Source: Streptomyces sp. TLI_105
GTDB taxonomy: Bacteria; Actinomycetota; Actinomycetes; Streptomycetales; Streptomycetaceae
DNA length: 64,000 bases
Direction: 5' to 3'
Assembly (NCBI RefSeq): GCF_900105415.1
Contig: NZ_FNSM01000001.1
Span: forward strand, 3,200,501 to 3,264,500
This document shows, in pieces, positions 7,034 through 18,210 of this stretch (its first letter is position 1; each line of letters begins with the position of its first letter). The position numbers and the translations under genes were made by a program. The notes under the pieces are model-generated. The model ran no database searches. It was not told the DNA's origin and worked only from the letters and a program-made list of their open reading frames with translations.

Positions 7034-8583
7034 ATCCAGCTGAGCTCCCACAGGCGCCAGATGCCCGTGCCGTCCGACAGGTACTGGGAGCCGGTGACCG
7101 CCTCCGTGGAGAGGACGTAGTCCTTCTTCTGCCACAGCGGGACGAGCGGCACGTCGGCGGCGACCTCGTTCTGGATCTCCTTGAAGTCGTTCGTCGCCCG
7201 GCCCCGGTCGCTGTACTGCTGCGTCGAGGCGATCAGGCTGTCGATCCGCTTGTTGGAGAAGCCGTTGTGCAGGGTGTTCGCGGTGCCGACGAGCGGGGCG
7301 GTGAAGCTGTCGGAGTCGGGGAAGTCGGGGAGCCAGCCGACGGGATAGGCGTCGTAGCTGCCCTTCGCGTACCCCTTCTGGAAGCTCTTCCAGTCGACCT
7401 CGAGGACCTTCACCTTGAAGAGGCCGGTCTCGTCCAGCTGCCGCTTGATCTCGGCGGCCTCGGCGACGTAGGTGGCGTCCTTGCGGACGCCGAGGGTGAA
7501 CGCCACCGGCGTCTTGATCCCGGCGTCCTTCAGGAGCTCCTGGGCCTTCTTCCGGCTCGGCTCCGGGTAGACGTCGAAGAAGGCGGTGCTGTGCCCGACG
7601 AAGCCCTGCGGGATGAGGGAGTAGAGCGGCTCGACCGTGCCCTTGTAGGCGCCCTCGGTGATCGCCGGGCGGTCGAGGACGGCGGCGACGGCCTGCCGTA
7701 CGGCCTTGTCCGCCATGGGCGAGCCGGGCCGGACGTTGAAGTTGAGGTTGCGGATCTCGGCGCTCTCCGCCTCGGTGATCCGGGTCCCGTCCTCCGTGCC
7801 CAGGGACGCGATGAAGTTCGGCGGGAGCTGCCGGTGCGTCACCTGGACCTCCTTCGCCTTCCAGGCGTTGGCGAGGTCCTCGGACTGGCCGAAGTACTTC
7901 ACCAGGACCGTGTGACCGGTCTTGGTGACGGCGCCCCTGTACCGCGGGTTGGGCTCCAGGCGGGCGGACTCGCCCTCCTTGTACTCCTTGAGGACGTACG
8001 GCCCCGAGCCGTCGACCGCGGAGTCCGTCCGCAGCCTGTTGGCCGGGTAGTGGTCCTTGTCCACGATCGAGCCGGCGCCCGTGGCCACCTTCAGCGGGAA
8101 CGTGGCGTCACGGCCGCTCAGGTGGAAGGTGACGGTACGGCCCTCGGCCGAGACGTTCTTCAGGGTCGGGAAGAGCGGCTGCGGACCGACGTCGGTCTTG
8201 ATGCGCAGCATCCGCTCGAAGGAGTACTCGACGTCCTCGGCGGTGATCTTGCGCCCGCTGGCGAAGGTGAGGTCGTCGCGGAGCGTGCACTGGTACGTGG
8301 TGAGCTTGGTGCCCACGAACTTGCAGCTCTCGGCGGCGTCCGGCACCGGCTGGGAGAGGCCCGGCTTGAACGTCAGCAGCGACTGGAAGACGTTGCTGTA
8401 CATGGCCCAGGAGCCGGCGTCGTAGGCGCCCGCCGGGTCGAGTGAAGTGACCTCGTCGGTCGTGCCGACGGTGATCGGATCGGTCCGGACGCCGTCGGAG
8501 GGCAGGAGTTGCCACCCCCCCACTCCGGCGGCCACCAGTACTCCACAAGTGATGAGGATCCGCAGACGGACCGTCGACCGCAT
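7030..8583 (-). CDS. Peptide/nickel-type ABC transporter solute-binding protein
   Basis: This 517-residue exported protein belongs to the SBP_bac_5 (OppA/DppA) family: after the signal region it has TVGTTDEVTSLDPAGAYDAGSW, then SFERMLRIKTDVGPQ, and a long two-lobed body ending in TGIWRLWELSWI. The N-terminus (MRSTVRLRILITC, then a long hydrophobic run) works as a signal or anchor. Its only cysteine there is in LITC, a poor lipobox, so lipidation is doubtful. The ATG at 8583 follows GGAAG at a suitable distance. No permease or ATPase gene is adjacent, so it is an orphan component that must work with a transporter encoded elsewhere. It is tail-to-tail with the TetR gene (4-bp overlap). Confidence 0.85.
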   Translation of the reverse strand: MRSTVRLRILITCGVLVAAGVGGWQLLPSDGVRTDPITVGTTDEVTSLDPAGAYDAGSWAMYSNVFQSLLTFKPGLSQPVPDAAESCKFVGTKLTTYQCTLRDDLTFASGRKITAEDVEYSFERMLRIKTDVGPQPLFPTLKNVSAEGRTVTFHLSGRDATFPLKVATGAGSIVDKDHYPANRLRTDSAVDGSGPYVLKEYKEGESARLEPNPRYRGAVTKTGHTVLVKYFGQSEDLANAWKAKEVQVTHRQLPPNFIASLGTEDGTRITEAESAEIRNLNFNVRPGSPMADKAVRQAVAAVLDRPAITEGAYKGTVEPLYSLIPQGFVGHSTAFFDVYPEPSRKKAQELLKDAGIKTPVAFTLGVRKDATYVAEAAEIKRQLDETGLFKVKVLEVDWKSFQKGYAKGSYDAYPVGWLPDFPDSDSFTAPLVGTANTLHNGFSNKRIDSLIASTQQYSDRGRATNDFKEIQNEVAADVPLVPLWQKKDYVLSTEAVTGSQYLSDGTGIWRLWELSWI

Positions 8584-8777
8584 TGCCGTGCTTCCTTTTT
8601 TTGAGACCACCCCAGATGCGACGGCCCCCGGAAAACGTCGCGCTGGCTGCATCCCATCACACGGCTTTCACATGGGGAAGGGAAAATTTTCACACGACAG
8701 GTATATGTCCGGGATATGAGAATTTAAGTCGATGAGCAGCACGTATCGCTCTCGGCGCGGGGAGTGACGGCGTCCGG

Positions 8778-10013
8778 TCAGGCCTGTTTCGAGGCGAGTT
8801 CGACGATCGTGATGTCGGAGGGCGCCCCGACCCGGACCGGAGGCCCCCAGGCGCCCGCGCCCCGCGAGACGTACAGCTGCGTGTCCCCGTACCGCTCCAG
8901 GCCGGCGACGGTCGGGTTGGCGAGCTCGGCGAGGTAGTTGCCGGGCCAGAGCTGGCCGCCGTGGGTGTGCCCGGAGAGCTGGAGGTCCACGCCGTGGCGT
9001 ACGGCGTCGTGGACGACGATCGGCTGGTGCGCGAGGAGCACCGCGGCGCGGGCCCGGTCGCGGTCGCCGAGGGCCCGCGCGAAGTCGGGGCCCTCGCCCT
9101 CGCTCTCCCCCGCGACGTCGTCGACGCCGGCGAGGTCGAAGCCGGCCGGGATCTCCACGCGCGCGTTGCGCAGCGGACGCAGGCCGAGCTCGCGGACGTG
9201 GTCGACCCAGGCGTCGGCGCCCGAGAAGTACTCGTGGTTGCCGGTCACGAAGAAGGAGCCGTGACGGGCCCGGAGCCGGGCGAGCGGCTCGGCGGCCGGG
9301 CCGAGGTTCTCGACGGTCCCGTCGACGAGGTCGCCGACGACGGCGATCAGGTCGGGCTGGGCGGCATTGATCGAATCGACGATCCGCTGGGTGTGGGCGC
9401 GGCCCAGGATCGGCCCGAGGTGGATGTCGGACACGACGGCGATCCGGTAACCGTGCGCGGCGCGCGGGATCTTGGCCAGCGGCACGGTGACCCGCTTGAC
9501 CCGGGGCCCGCGCAGCACACCGTACGTCCCGTACCCGACGGTCCCGACGGCGACGGCGGCCGCGGCCCCCCCGACGACCCGGGAGACGAACAGCCGCCGG
9601 GAGAGGTTGGACTCCCGCGGCTCGGTCACCGGAGCGGGTACGGGCTCCGCCGCTTCGGCCACGGGCACGGATACGGGCTCCGCCGGGGCGGCGGCTCGGC
9701 GGCCCGTCCAGGCGCGCAGGAGCGGCCGGACGGCCTCGCCGACGAGCAGGGCCAGGACCAGGTACAGGAGCACGGCGAGCCAGAGGAACCCCGGCCAGGC
9801 CACCGTCTGCTGGAGCAGGAAGGGCGCGCCCGCCCGCGAGGAGACCAGGGCCGCGAGCGAGAGCAGCGGCAGGACCACGACGGCGGCCGTGCCGAGCCGG
9901 CGCGCGAGGCTCCCGGCCACCGTGACGTCACGCACGAGACGCCGCCACACGTACCAGTGGACCGCCCCGAGCAGCGCGAGCACCACGACCAGGACCAGCA
10001 GAAAGACGACCAC
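8778..10013 (-). CDS. Membrane-anchored metallophosphoesterase
   Basis: This 411-residue protein has two or three N-terminal membrane helices (residues 1-95), a Pro/Ala/Val-rich linker, a twin-Arg-like LSRRLFVSRVVGGAAAAVAVGTVGYG segment, then a calcineurin-like phosphoesterase domain from about 180. All metal-binding motifs are present: SDIHLG, GDLVDG, GNHEY, and the C-terminal SGHTHGGQLWPG. The catalytic domain is probably outside the membrane. Proteins of this type (YkuE-like) act on phosphodiesters, possibly lipid-linked; the substrate is unknown. The GTG at 10013 follows a G-rich stretch. It lies 19 nt downstream of a small membrane protein gene and is probably co-transcribed with it. Confidence 0.87.
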   Translation of the reverse strand: MVVFLLVLVVVLALLGAVHWYVWRRLVRDVTVAGSLARRLGTAAVVVLPLLSLAALVSSRAGAPFLLQQTVAWPGFLWLAVLLYLVLALLVGEAVRPLLRAWTGRRAAAPAEPVSVPVAEAAEPVPAPVTEPRESNLSRRLFVSRVVGGAAAAVAVGTVGYGTYGVLRGPRVKRVTVPLAKIPRAAHGYRIAVVSDIHLGPILGRAHTQRIVDSINAAQPDLIAVVGDLVDGTVENLGPAAEPLARLRARHGSFFVTGNHEYFSGADAWVDHVRELGLRPLRNARVEIPAGFDLAGVDDVAGESEGEGPDFARALGDRDRARAAVLLAHQPIVVHDAVRHGVDLQLSGHTHGGQLWPGNYLAELANPTVAGLERYGDTQLYVSRGAGAWGPPVRVGAPSDITIVELASKQA

Positions 10014-10032
10014 GCCCCCCGGAACCCCTCTT

Positions 10033-10278
10033 CTAGGCGTCCGCGCGGCGCGCGGCGCGCACCCCGCGCAACCCGATCACACCGATCGCCGTCCCCAGGA
10101 CAAAGGACGTGACGGCAAGCAGCAGATGAACCCAGAAGTAGGCCGTCGGGTCGCCGGCGTCGTCGAAGGCGAGGCCGCTCCCGTCGTTCCAGAGGTTCTT
10201 GACGAAAGTGACCCAGATGAACCAACTCCATGCCCCGAACGCGAGCAGGAACCAGGAGACGCGGCGGCTGAGCTTCAT
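10033..10278 (-). CDS. Small two-helix membrane protein
   Basis: This 81-residue protein has two hydrophobic segments: residues 8-26 (SWFLLAFGAWSWFIWVTFV) and 48-70 (YFWVHLLLAVTSFVLGTAIGVIGL). A short acidic loop lies between them and the C-terminus is Arg-rich (RGVRAARRADA), which suggests cytoplasmic ends. The ATG at 10278 has GATACT 6 nt upstream on the minus strand, so a leaderless start is likely. The gene is divergent from the D-Ala-D-Ala carboxypeptidase and precedes the metallophosphoesterase, probably in one operon. I do not know a function for it. Confidence 0.75.
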   Translation of the reverse strand: MKLSRRVSWFLLAFGAWSWFIWVTFVKNLWNDGSGLAFDDAGDPTAYFWVHLLLAVTSFVLGTAIGVIGLRGVRAARRADA

Positions 10279-10387
10279 GACCCCAGTATCACCGTCGGCC
10301 TCCCGGTCCCCGCTTCCGGGTGGACGGGCGCGGGTGAACCGCCTGCCGGGGTTCGGATCGGTTGTGCGTACCTGTACGTTCTCGACC

Positions 10388-11773
10388 GTGTCTGCTTCGA
10401 AGAAGACCGCTTGGGCGGTCACCGCTGCTGTGCTCCTGCCGCTCGTCACCGCCGCGCCCGCGGCGCACGCGGACGGGAAGGACGGGAAGGACAAGCAGCC
10501 CAAGCCTCCCGCCGTGATGTCCAAGGTCGGCGGTGACCTGCTCAGCAAGCCGGGGACGCAGGTGCGGCTCGGTCCCGGTGCCCCGGTGCTGCCGAAGGAG
10601 CTGTCCGGCCGCTCCTGGATCGTCGCGGACGCGGAGAGCGGGCAGATCCTCGCCGCGCACAACGCGCACTGGCGGCTCGCCCCGGCCTCCACGCTCAAGA
10701 TGCTCTTCGCGGACACCCTGCTGCCGAAGTTCCCCAACAAGACGCAGAACCACCTGGTCACCACCGCGGACCTGGCCGGGATAGGGGACGGCTCCAGCCT
10801 GGTCGGCATCAAGGAGAAGCAGACCTACAGCGTCCGCGACCTGTGGCTCGGGGTGTTCCTCCGCTCCGGCAACGACGCCGTGCACGTGCTGACCAGCATG
10901 AACAACGGTCTCCAGCAGACCGTGCAGGACATGAACGACCAGGCGGTCGAGCTCCAGGCCCTCGACACCCACGTGGTCTCCCCGGACGGCTACGACGCCC
11001 CGGGCCAGGTCTCCTCCGCGTACGACCTGACGCTCATCGCCCGCCACGGGATGCAGAACGCGGACTTCCGCGCGTACGCCGCCACGGCCCGCGCCGCCTT
11101 CCCCGGCGAGGCCAAGCCGGGCAAGAAGCGCGAGACCTTCGAGATCCAGAACACCAACCGGCTCCTCACCGGAGACATCGGCGTCGCCCCGTACCAGGGC
11201 ATCGCGGGGGTCAAGAACGGCAACACCACGCACGCGGGCGCCACCTTCACCGGGGTCGCCGAGCGGGGCGGCAGGGTCCTGCTCGTCACCGTCATGAACC
11301 CCTCCTCGGAGGAGCAGCACGCGGTCTACCGGGAGGCCGCCCGGCTGCTCGACTGGGGCTTCGCCGCCTCCGGGAAGGTGACGCCGGTGGGCGAACTGGT
11401 GCCGCCGCTGTCGGCGCGCACGGCGTCCCCCACCCTGGAGGACGTCACGGCTCCGGCGGCCGGGAAGGACGCCCCGCAAAAGCCGGTCCACGCGGCCGCC
11501 CCCGCCGTGAGGTCCGGCGGGATGGGGATCGCGCTGGCCGTGGCGGGTGGTGTCCTCGTCCTGCTGGCCGCGGCCGGCTTCCTGGTCAACCGCCGCTGGC
11601 CGCTGGCCGGGGCGGCGGCGGCGACCCGTCGGCGCCGTTCCCCGTCCCCCGAGGAGTCCCCCGAGGAGTCTCCGGAGAAGTCCCGGGAGGAGTCTCCGGA
11701 GGAGACCCCGGCCCCGGCTCCGACTCCGACCCCGGCTCCGGAGCCGAAGGGCTCTTCCGACGTGACTCCGTAG
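10388..11773 (+). CDS. D-alanyl-D-alanine carboxypeptidase (penicillin-binding, peptidase S11)
   Basis: This 461-residue cell-wall enzyme has a Sec signal peptide (to about AHA-DG, residue 28), a peptidase S11 domain, a C-terminal membrane anchor (about 380-400) and a cytoplasmic Arg-rich tail with Glu/Ser/Pro repeats. The catalytic SxxK is STLK (in LAPASTLKML) and the second motif is SGN (LRSGNDAV). The third motif reads KNG (GVKNGNTTHAG), where KTG is usual. Such enzymes trim the terminal D-Ala of peptidoglycan pentapeptides. The GTG at 10388 was chosen because TACGTT ends 7 nt before it and it gives a proper signal peptide. The final 188 bp overlap the convergent YihY-family gene. Confidence 0.9.
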   Translation: MSASKKTAWAVTAAVLLPLVTAAPAAHADGKDGKDKQPKPPAVMSKVGGDLLSKPGTQVRLGPGAPVLPKELSGRSWIVADAESGQILAAHNAHWRLAPASTLKMLFADTLLPKFPNKTQNHLVTTADLAGIGDGSSLVGIKEKQTYSVRDLWLGVFLRSGNDAVHVLTSMNNGLQQTVQDMNDQAVELQALDTHVVSPDGYDAPGQVSSAYDLTLIARHGMQNADFRAYAATARAAFPGEAKPGKKRETFEIQNTNRLLTGDIGVAPYQGIAGVKNGNTTHAGATFTGVAERGGRVLLVTVMNPSSEEQHAVYREAARLLDWGFAASGKVTPVGELVPPLSARTASPTLEDVTAPAAGKDAPQKPVHAAAPAVRSGGMGIALAVAGGVLVLLAAAGFLVNRRWPLAGAAAATRRRRSPSPEESPEESPEKSREESPEETPAPAPTPTPAPEPKGSSDVTP

Positions 11774-12605
11774 CCGTCCAGGCCGCGCAGAACAGCAGCA
11801 GTTTCGCGGTGAAGTTGATCCAGAGGAGCAGGGCGACCGGGACGCCGAACGCCCCGTACATCGACTTCGCCGCGACCCCCTTCATGTAGCCGCCGAGCAG
11901 CAGCTTCAGCAGCTCGAAGCCGACCGCGCCCATCAGTGCCGCCGTCACGAGGTCCCGGCGGCCCGGTTCGACGCCCGGCAGCAGCGTCAGCACGTACAGC
12001 AGGATCAGGAAGTCGGCGACGACGGCGACGAGGACGGCGGCCACCTGGAGCAGGATGCCGCCCGCTCCTCCGCCCGAGATGCCGAGCCGGTCGGCGCTCC
12101 AGCCGACGGCGGTGGAGCCGAGCCAGGACGCGGCGAGCGAGCCGAGCGCGACGCCGCCGAGACCGAGGAGGATCAGCGCGTCCTTGCCCTTGAGCAGGAT
12201 CGGGTTGCCCTCGACGCCGTCGAGCCCCCAGACCGCGCGCAGGCACTCCCGCATGGAGCCGATCCAGCTGATGCCGGTGACGAGCAGGACGGCGCCGGCG
12301 ACGATCCCGATCGTGCCGGCGTTGGCGACGAGCCCGCCGATGTCGAGCTGATCGGAGATGCCGGGGACCTGGTCGCCGATCTTCTTCTCGATGGTGTCGA
12401 GCTGGTCGTCGGTGAGGAGCGCGGCGCCGATCGCGGCGGCGACCGTGATCAGCGGGAAGAGGGCGATGAAGGAGACGAAGGTGATCGCGGCGGCGAGCCG
12501 CGTCCAGTGCGCCGCGTCGAGGGTCTCGTACGCGTGCCAGCCGTGGGTCCGCATGAGGCGGGCGACCCACGGGCCGATGACGGGGAGTCTGGTCAGCCAG
12601 TCCAT
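11586..12605 (-). CDS. YihY/YhjD-family inner membrane protein
   Basis: This 339-residue protein has six main membrane helices and matches the YihY/BrkB/YhjD family: THGWHAYETLDAAHWTRLAAAITFVSFIALFPLITVAAAIG near the start, ITGISWIGSMRECLRAVWG-like block in the middle, and GVPVALLLWINFTAKLLLFCAAW at the last helix. The family is linked to envelope transport; E. coli YhjD has been connected to LPS or lipid export, without a firm biochemical role. The C-terminal 60 residues are Pro/Glu/Ser/Thr-rich and are encoded entirely antisense to the tail of the carboxypeptidase. The ATG at 12605 gives the canonical N-terminus. Confidence 0.85.
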   Translation of the reverse strand: MDWLTRLPVIGPWVARLMRTHGWHAYETLDAAHWTRLAAAITFVSFIALFPLITVAAAIGAALLTDDQLDTIEKKIGDQVPGISDQLDIGGLVANAGTIGIVAGAVLLVTGISWIGSMRECLRAVWGLDGVEGNPILLKGKDALILLGLGGVALGSLAASWLGSTAVGWSADRLGISGGGAGGILLQVAAVLVAVVADFLILLYVLTLLPGVEPGRRDLVTAALMGAVGFELLKLLLGGYMKGVAAKSMYGAFGVPVALLLWINFTAKLLLFCAAWTATESRRKSPSAPEPGSESEPGPGSPPETPPGTSPETPRGTPRGTGNGADGSPPPPRPAASGG

Positions 12606-12826
12606 GTCGTACGTCTGCTCCTCGCGCCGTCGATCACTCGGTCACTCAGGTACGAGAATCCCCCGCCGGGGCTCGGGGACCCGCGACCGACATCCCGTAC
12701 GGCGCGGACGGTGCCGGACCGTGGGGGTTCTTTCCCGGTGCTCCTTGCGTTCCTTCGGGCATCCGTTCCGACGAGCCGCTCCGTAATACCGGCATAAGCG
12801 CCATATCCGGCTATACGGTCACCTCC

Positions 12827-14203
12827 ATGGCTGTCGAGACCCGCGTCCCGGACGAAGACTGCGAAGCGATCAGCGGCTGGGGCCGCACCGCCCCCACCCT
12901 CGCGCGCGTGCACCGGCCCCGCGGGCACGCCGAGGCCGTCGAGGCCGTCCTCGCCCCCGGCCGCCGGGGCGTCGTCGCCCGTGGCCTGGGCCGCGCGTGC
13001 GGCGACGCCGCGCAGAACGCCGGCGGCACCGTCCTCGACATGAGCGGCTTCGACCGGATCCTGGCCGTCGACACCAGCGCCGGGCTCGTCGTCTGCGAGG
13101 CGGGCGTCACCCTGCACCGGCTGATGGAGGCGCTGGTGCCGTTCGGCTGGTTCGTCCCCGTCGCCCCCGGCACCCGGTACATGACCGTCGGCGGCGCGAT
13201 CGGCGCTGACGTCCACGGCGGGAACCACCCCGTCTCGGGCTCCTTCGGCCGGCACGTGACCGCGCTCGAACTCCTCACCGCCGACGGGCAGATCCGCACC
13301 GTGCCGCCGGGGACCCCGCTCTTCGACGCCACCACCGGCGGCCTGGGCCTGACCGGCGTGATCCTCTCGGCCACCCTGCGGCTGCTGCCCGTCGAGACCT
13401 CCCTGATGCGCGTGGACACCGAGCGCGTCCCCGACCTCGACGCGCTGATGGCCCGGCTCGCCGACGGCGGCCGGCGGTACCGCTACTCCGCCGCCCGGAT
13501 CGACCTGCTCGCCCGGGGCGCCGCCACCGGCCGCGCCGTCCTGACCCGCGGCGACCACGTGCCGTACGACGCGCTGCCCCGCCGCCACCGGGCCCGCCGC
13601 ACGCCGTTGGACTTCCGGCCGGGGCGGCTGCCCGCACCGCCGCCGTACGTCCCCGGCGGACTGCTCGGCCGCACGTCCGTCGGGCTCCTCAACGAGCTCT
13701 GGTACCGCGGGGCCCCGCGCGCCGCCACCGGCCGGCTCCAGTCGCTGCCGGCCTTCTTCCACCCCCTCGACGGCGTCCCCCACCGGAACCGGATCCACGG
13801 GCCCGAGGGCTTCGTCCGGTACCGCTTCGTCGTCCCGTACGGGCAGGAGGACGCCCTCCGGCGGATCGTGCGGCGGATCGCGGACCGGGGCCTCCCCTCC
13901 TTCCCCGCCGTCCTGAAACGGTTCGGCGCGGGCGACCCCGGCCCGCTCTCCTTCCCCCTCCCCGGCTGGGCCCTCGCCCTCGGCCTCCCCACCGGCCTGC
14001 CCGGGCTCGGGCACTTCCTCGACGCGCTCGACGAGGAGGTCGCGGGCGTCGGCGGCCGGGTCGACCTCGCCGACGACTCCCGGGTCCGGCCGGAGGCCCT
14101 GGCCGCGATGTACCCCCGGCTCGACGAGTTCCGGGCGCTGCGCGCGGCGCTCGACCCGCGGTCCGTCTTCACCTCGGACCTCGCCCGCCGTCTCGGCCTC
14201 TAG
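12827..14203 (+). CDS. DprE1-like FAD-dependent decaprenylphosphoryl-ribose 2'-oxidase
   Basis: This 458-residue flavoprotein has a p-cresol-methylhydroxylase-type FAD-binding domain. ARGLGRACGDAAQN near residue 50 and GTRYMTVGGAIGADVHGGNH near 125 match the DprE1 flavin-binding blocks, and the C-terminal ALO-type domain ends with a YPRLDEFRALRAALDPRSVFTSDLARRL block. DprE1 with DprE2 epimerises polyprenylphosphoryl-ribose to arabinose at the membrane face. The segment PLSFPLPGWALALGLP corresponds to the Mycobacterium region carrying Cys387; Ala stands at that position here. TACGGT lies 7 nt before the ATG, so a leaderless mRNA is likely. The next gene is the cognate reductase, which strengthens the call. 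Confidence 0.86.
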   Translation: MAVETRVPDEDCEAISGWGRTAPTLARVHRPRGHAEAVEAVLAPGRRGVVARGLGRACGDAAQNAGGTVLDMSGFDRILAVDTSAGLVVCEAGVTLHRLMEALVPFGWFVPVAPGTRYMTVGGAIGADVHGGNHPVSGSFGRHVTALELLTADGQIRTVPPGTPLFDATTGGLGLTGVILSATLRLLPVETSLMRVDTERVPDLDALMARLADGGRRYRYSAARIDLLARGAATGRAVLTRGDHVPYDALPRRHRARRTPLDFRPGRLPAPPPYVPGGLLGRTSVGLLNELWYRGAPRAATGRLQSLPAFFHPLDGVPHRNRIHGPEGFVRYRFVVPYGQEDALRRIVRRIADRGLPSFPAVLKRFGAGDPGPLSFPLPGWALALGLPTGLPGLGHFLDALDEEVAGVGGRVDLADDSRVRPEALAAMYPRLDEFRALRAALDPRSVFTSDLARRLGL

Positions 14204-14247
14204 AGCCCCTGGAGCCTCTAGGACCTCCCGGACTTCAAGGAGTTCAT

Positions 14248-15003
14248 GTGAAGGACGCCTTCGGTGCCCCGCAGTCGCTGCTCGTCCTCGGCGGCACCTC
14301 CGAGATCGGGCTCGCCACCGCCCGCCGACTGATCGCGCGCCGCACCCGCACGGTCCGGCTGGCGGGCCGCCCCTCCCCCGCGCTCACGGCCGCCGCGGAC
14401 TCGCTGCGCGCGCTCGGGGCGGACGTGCGCGCCGTGCCCTTCGACGCGCTCGACACCGCGTCGCACGAGGAGCGGCTCGGGAAGGTCTTCGCCGAGGGGG
14501 ACGTCGACATGGTGCTGCTCGCCTTCGGGGTCTTCGGCGACCAGGCGCGCGACGAGTCGGACCCGGTCGCCGCCGTCCGGGTCGCGCAGACCAACTACAC
14601 GGGCGCCGTCTCGGCCGGTCTGGTGTGCGCGGGCGCGCTCCAGGCGCAGGGGCACGGTTCGCTGGTGGTGCTCTCGTCGGTGGCGGGCGAGCGGGCGCGC
14701 CGCGCCGACTTCATCTACGGCTCGTCGAAGGCGGGCCTCGACGCCTTCGCGCAGGGCCTGGGGGACGCGCTGCACGGCACGGGCGTGCACGTCATGGTCG
14801 TACGACCCGGGTTCGTGCGCTCGAAGGCGACGGCCGGGCTCGCGGAGGCGCCGCTCGCGACGACCCCGGAGGCGGTCGCGGGCGCGATCGAGCTGGGGCT
14901 GCGGCGGCGCTCGGAGACGGTGTGGGTGCCGGGCTCGCTGCGGATGGTGAGGGCGGCCGTACGGCACGTGCCGAGGCCGCTGTTCCGGCGTCTGCCGGTG
15001 TGA
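14248..15003 (+). CDS. DprE2-like short-chain dehydrogenase (2'-keto reductase)
   Basis: This 251-residue SDR enzyme has an N-terminal nucleotide-binding GGTSEIGLA (TGxxxGxG variant typical of DprE2), an ALD/FDAL acidic segment, catalytic Ser in VVLSSVAGERARR, and YGSSK (Tyr and Lys of YxxxK) near residue 160. DprE2 reduces the keto intermediate made by DprE1 with NADH. The GTG at 14248 was chosen because AAGGAG ends 5 nt upstream and the overlapping ATG leads straight to a stop. It lies 44 bp after the DprE1-like gene and is probably co-transcribed. Convergent with the 2H phosphoesterase. Confidence 0.88.
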   Translation: MKDAFGAPQSLLVLGGTSEIGLATARRLIARRTRTVRLAGRPSPALTAAADSLRALGADVRAVPFDALDTASHEERLGKVFAEGDVDMVLLAFGVFGDQARDESDPVAAVRVAQTNYTGAVSAGLVCAGALQAQGHGSLVVLSSVAGERARRADFIYGSSKAGLDAFAQGLGDALHGTGVHVMVVRPGFVRSKATAGLAEAPLATTPEAVAGAIELGLRRRSETVWVPGSLRMVRAAVRHVPRPLFRRLPV

Positions 15004-15031
15004 CGTACGGCTCCGGGGCCCGTCCGGCGGA

Positions 15032-15622
15032 TCAGGCCGTCGGCGTCGGGGTGTCGACCGGGCTGCCGCCCTGGGCGGGGACGGCGGCGATCGGGCGGCC
15101 GCTGCCGAACTCGTAGTCGTACAGCTTCCGCCAGACCCCGTCCGGGCCCTGCTCGTACAGCGCGAAGGAGCGGCAGGTCCAGGCCGCCTCGTACCCGGCG
15201 AGCTCCTCGAACGCCCGGTCCATCCCCTCCTCGGAGATGCCGTGCGCCACGGTGACGTGCGGGTGGTACGGGAACTGGAGCTCGCGCACCAGCGGCCCGG
15301 CCTCGTCGCGGATCCGGTGCTGGAGGCGGTGGCAGGGGGTGACGCCCTCCTCCACCTTCACGTAGACGACCGGGGAGAGCGGGCGGAAGGTCCCGGTGCC
15401 CTTGAGGCGCACGGGGAACGGCTGGTGCTCGGCGGCGACGCCCGCGAGGTGGGCCTCGATCTCCGGCAGCCGCTCCTCGGGGACCTCGGTCGGCGGGACC
15501 AGGGTGACGTGCGTGGGGATGCCGTACGCGGCCTGGTCCCCGAAGCCGGCGCGCCGCTCCTGGAGCAGGCTGCCGTAGGGCTCCGGGACCGCGATCGAAA
15601 CGCCGAGCGTTACGGTCCCCAC
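15032..15622 (-). CDS. 2H phosphoesterase / 2'-5' RNA ligase family protein
   Basis: This 196-residue protein carries two HxTx motifs, IPTHVTLVPP near residue 38 and YHPHVTVAHG near 123, the catalytic pairs of the 2H phosphoesterase superfamily. Members hydrolyse or form 2',5' or 2',3'-cyclic phosphodiesters in RNA or nucleotides; the substrate here is unknown. The C-terminal 20 residues are a Pro/Thr-rich extension. The start is GTG at 15622; the family's first strand (VTLGVSIAVPEPYG) follows at once. It lies 91 bp upstream of the trpS stop and reads the same way. Confidence 0.83.
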   Translation of the reverse strand: MGTVTLGVSIAVPEPYGSLLQERRAGFGDQAAYGIPTHVTLVPPTEVPEERLPEIEAHLAGVAAEHQPFPVRLKGTGTFRPLSPVVYVKVEEGVTPCHRLQHRIRDEAGPLVRELQFPYHPHVTVAHGISEEGMDRAFEELAGYEAAWTCRSFALYEQGPDGVWRKLYDYEFGSGRPIAAVPAQGGSPVDTPTPTA

Positions 15623-15713
15623 GTCGTTCTCCTCCGTCGTCCGTCGAAATGTGTACGGGTGGTGCAGCGCCAGTGTGCGGCCTGCACCGCCCTTTCGGCC
15701 AGGGTCCTCGGTC

Positions 15714-18192
<2,479 letters not shown>

Positions 18193-18210
18193 GGTGGTGT
18201 CCTCCGGGCG

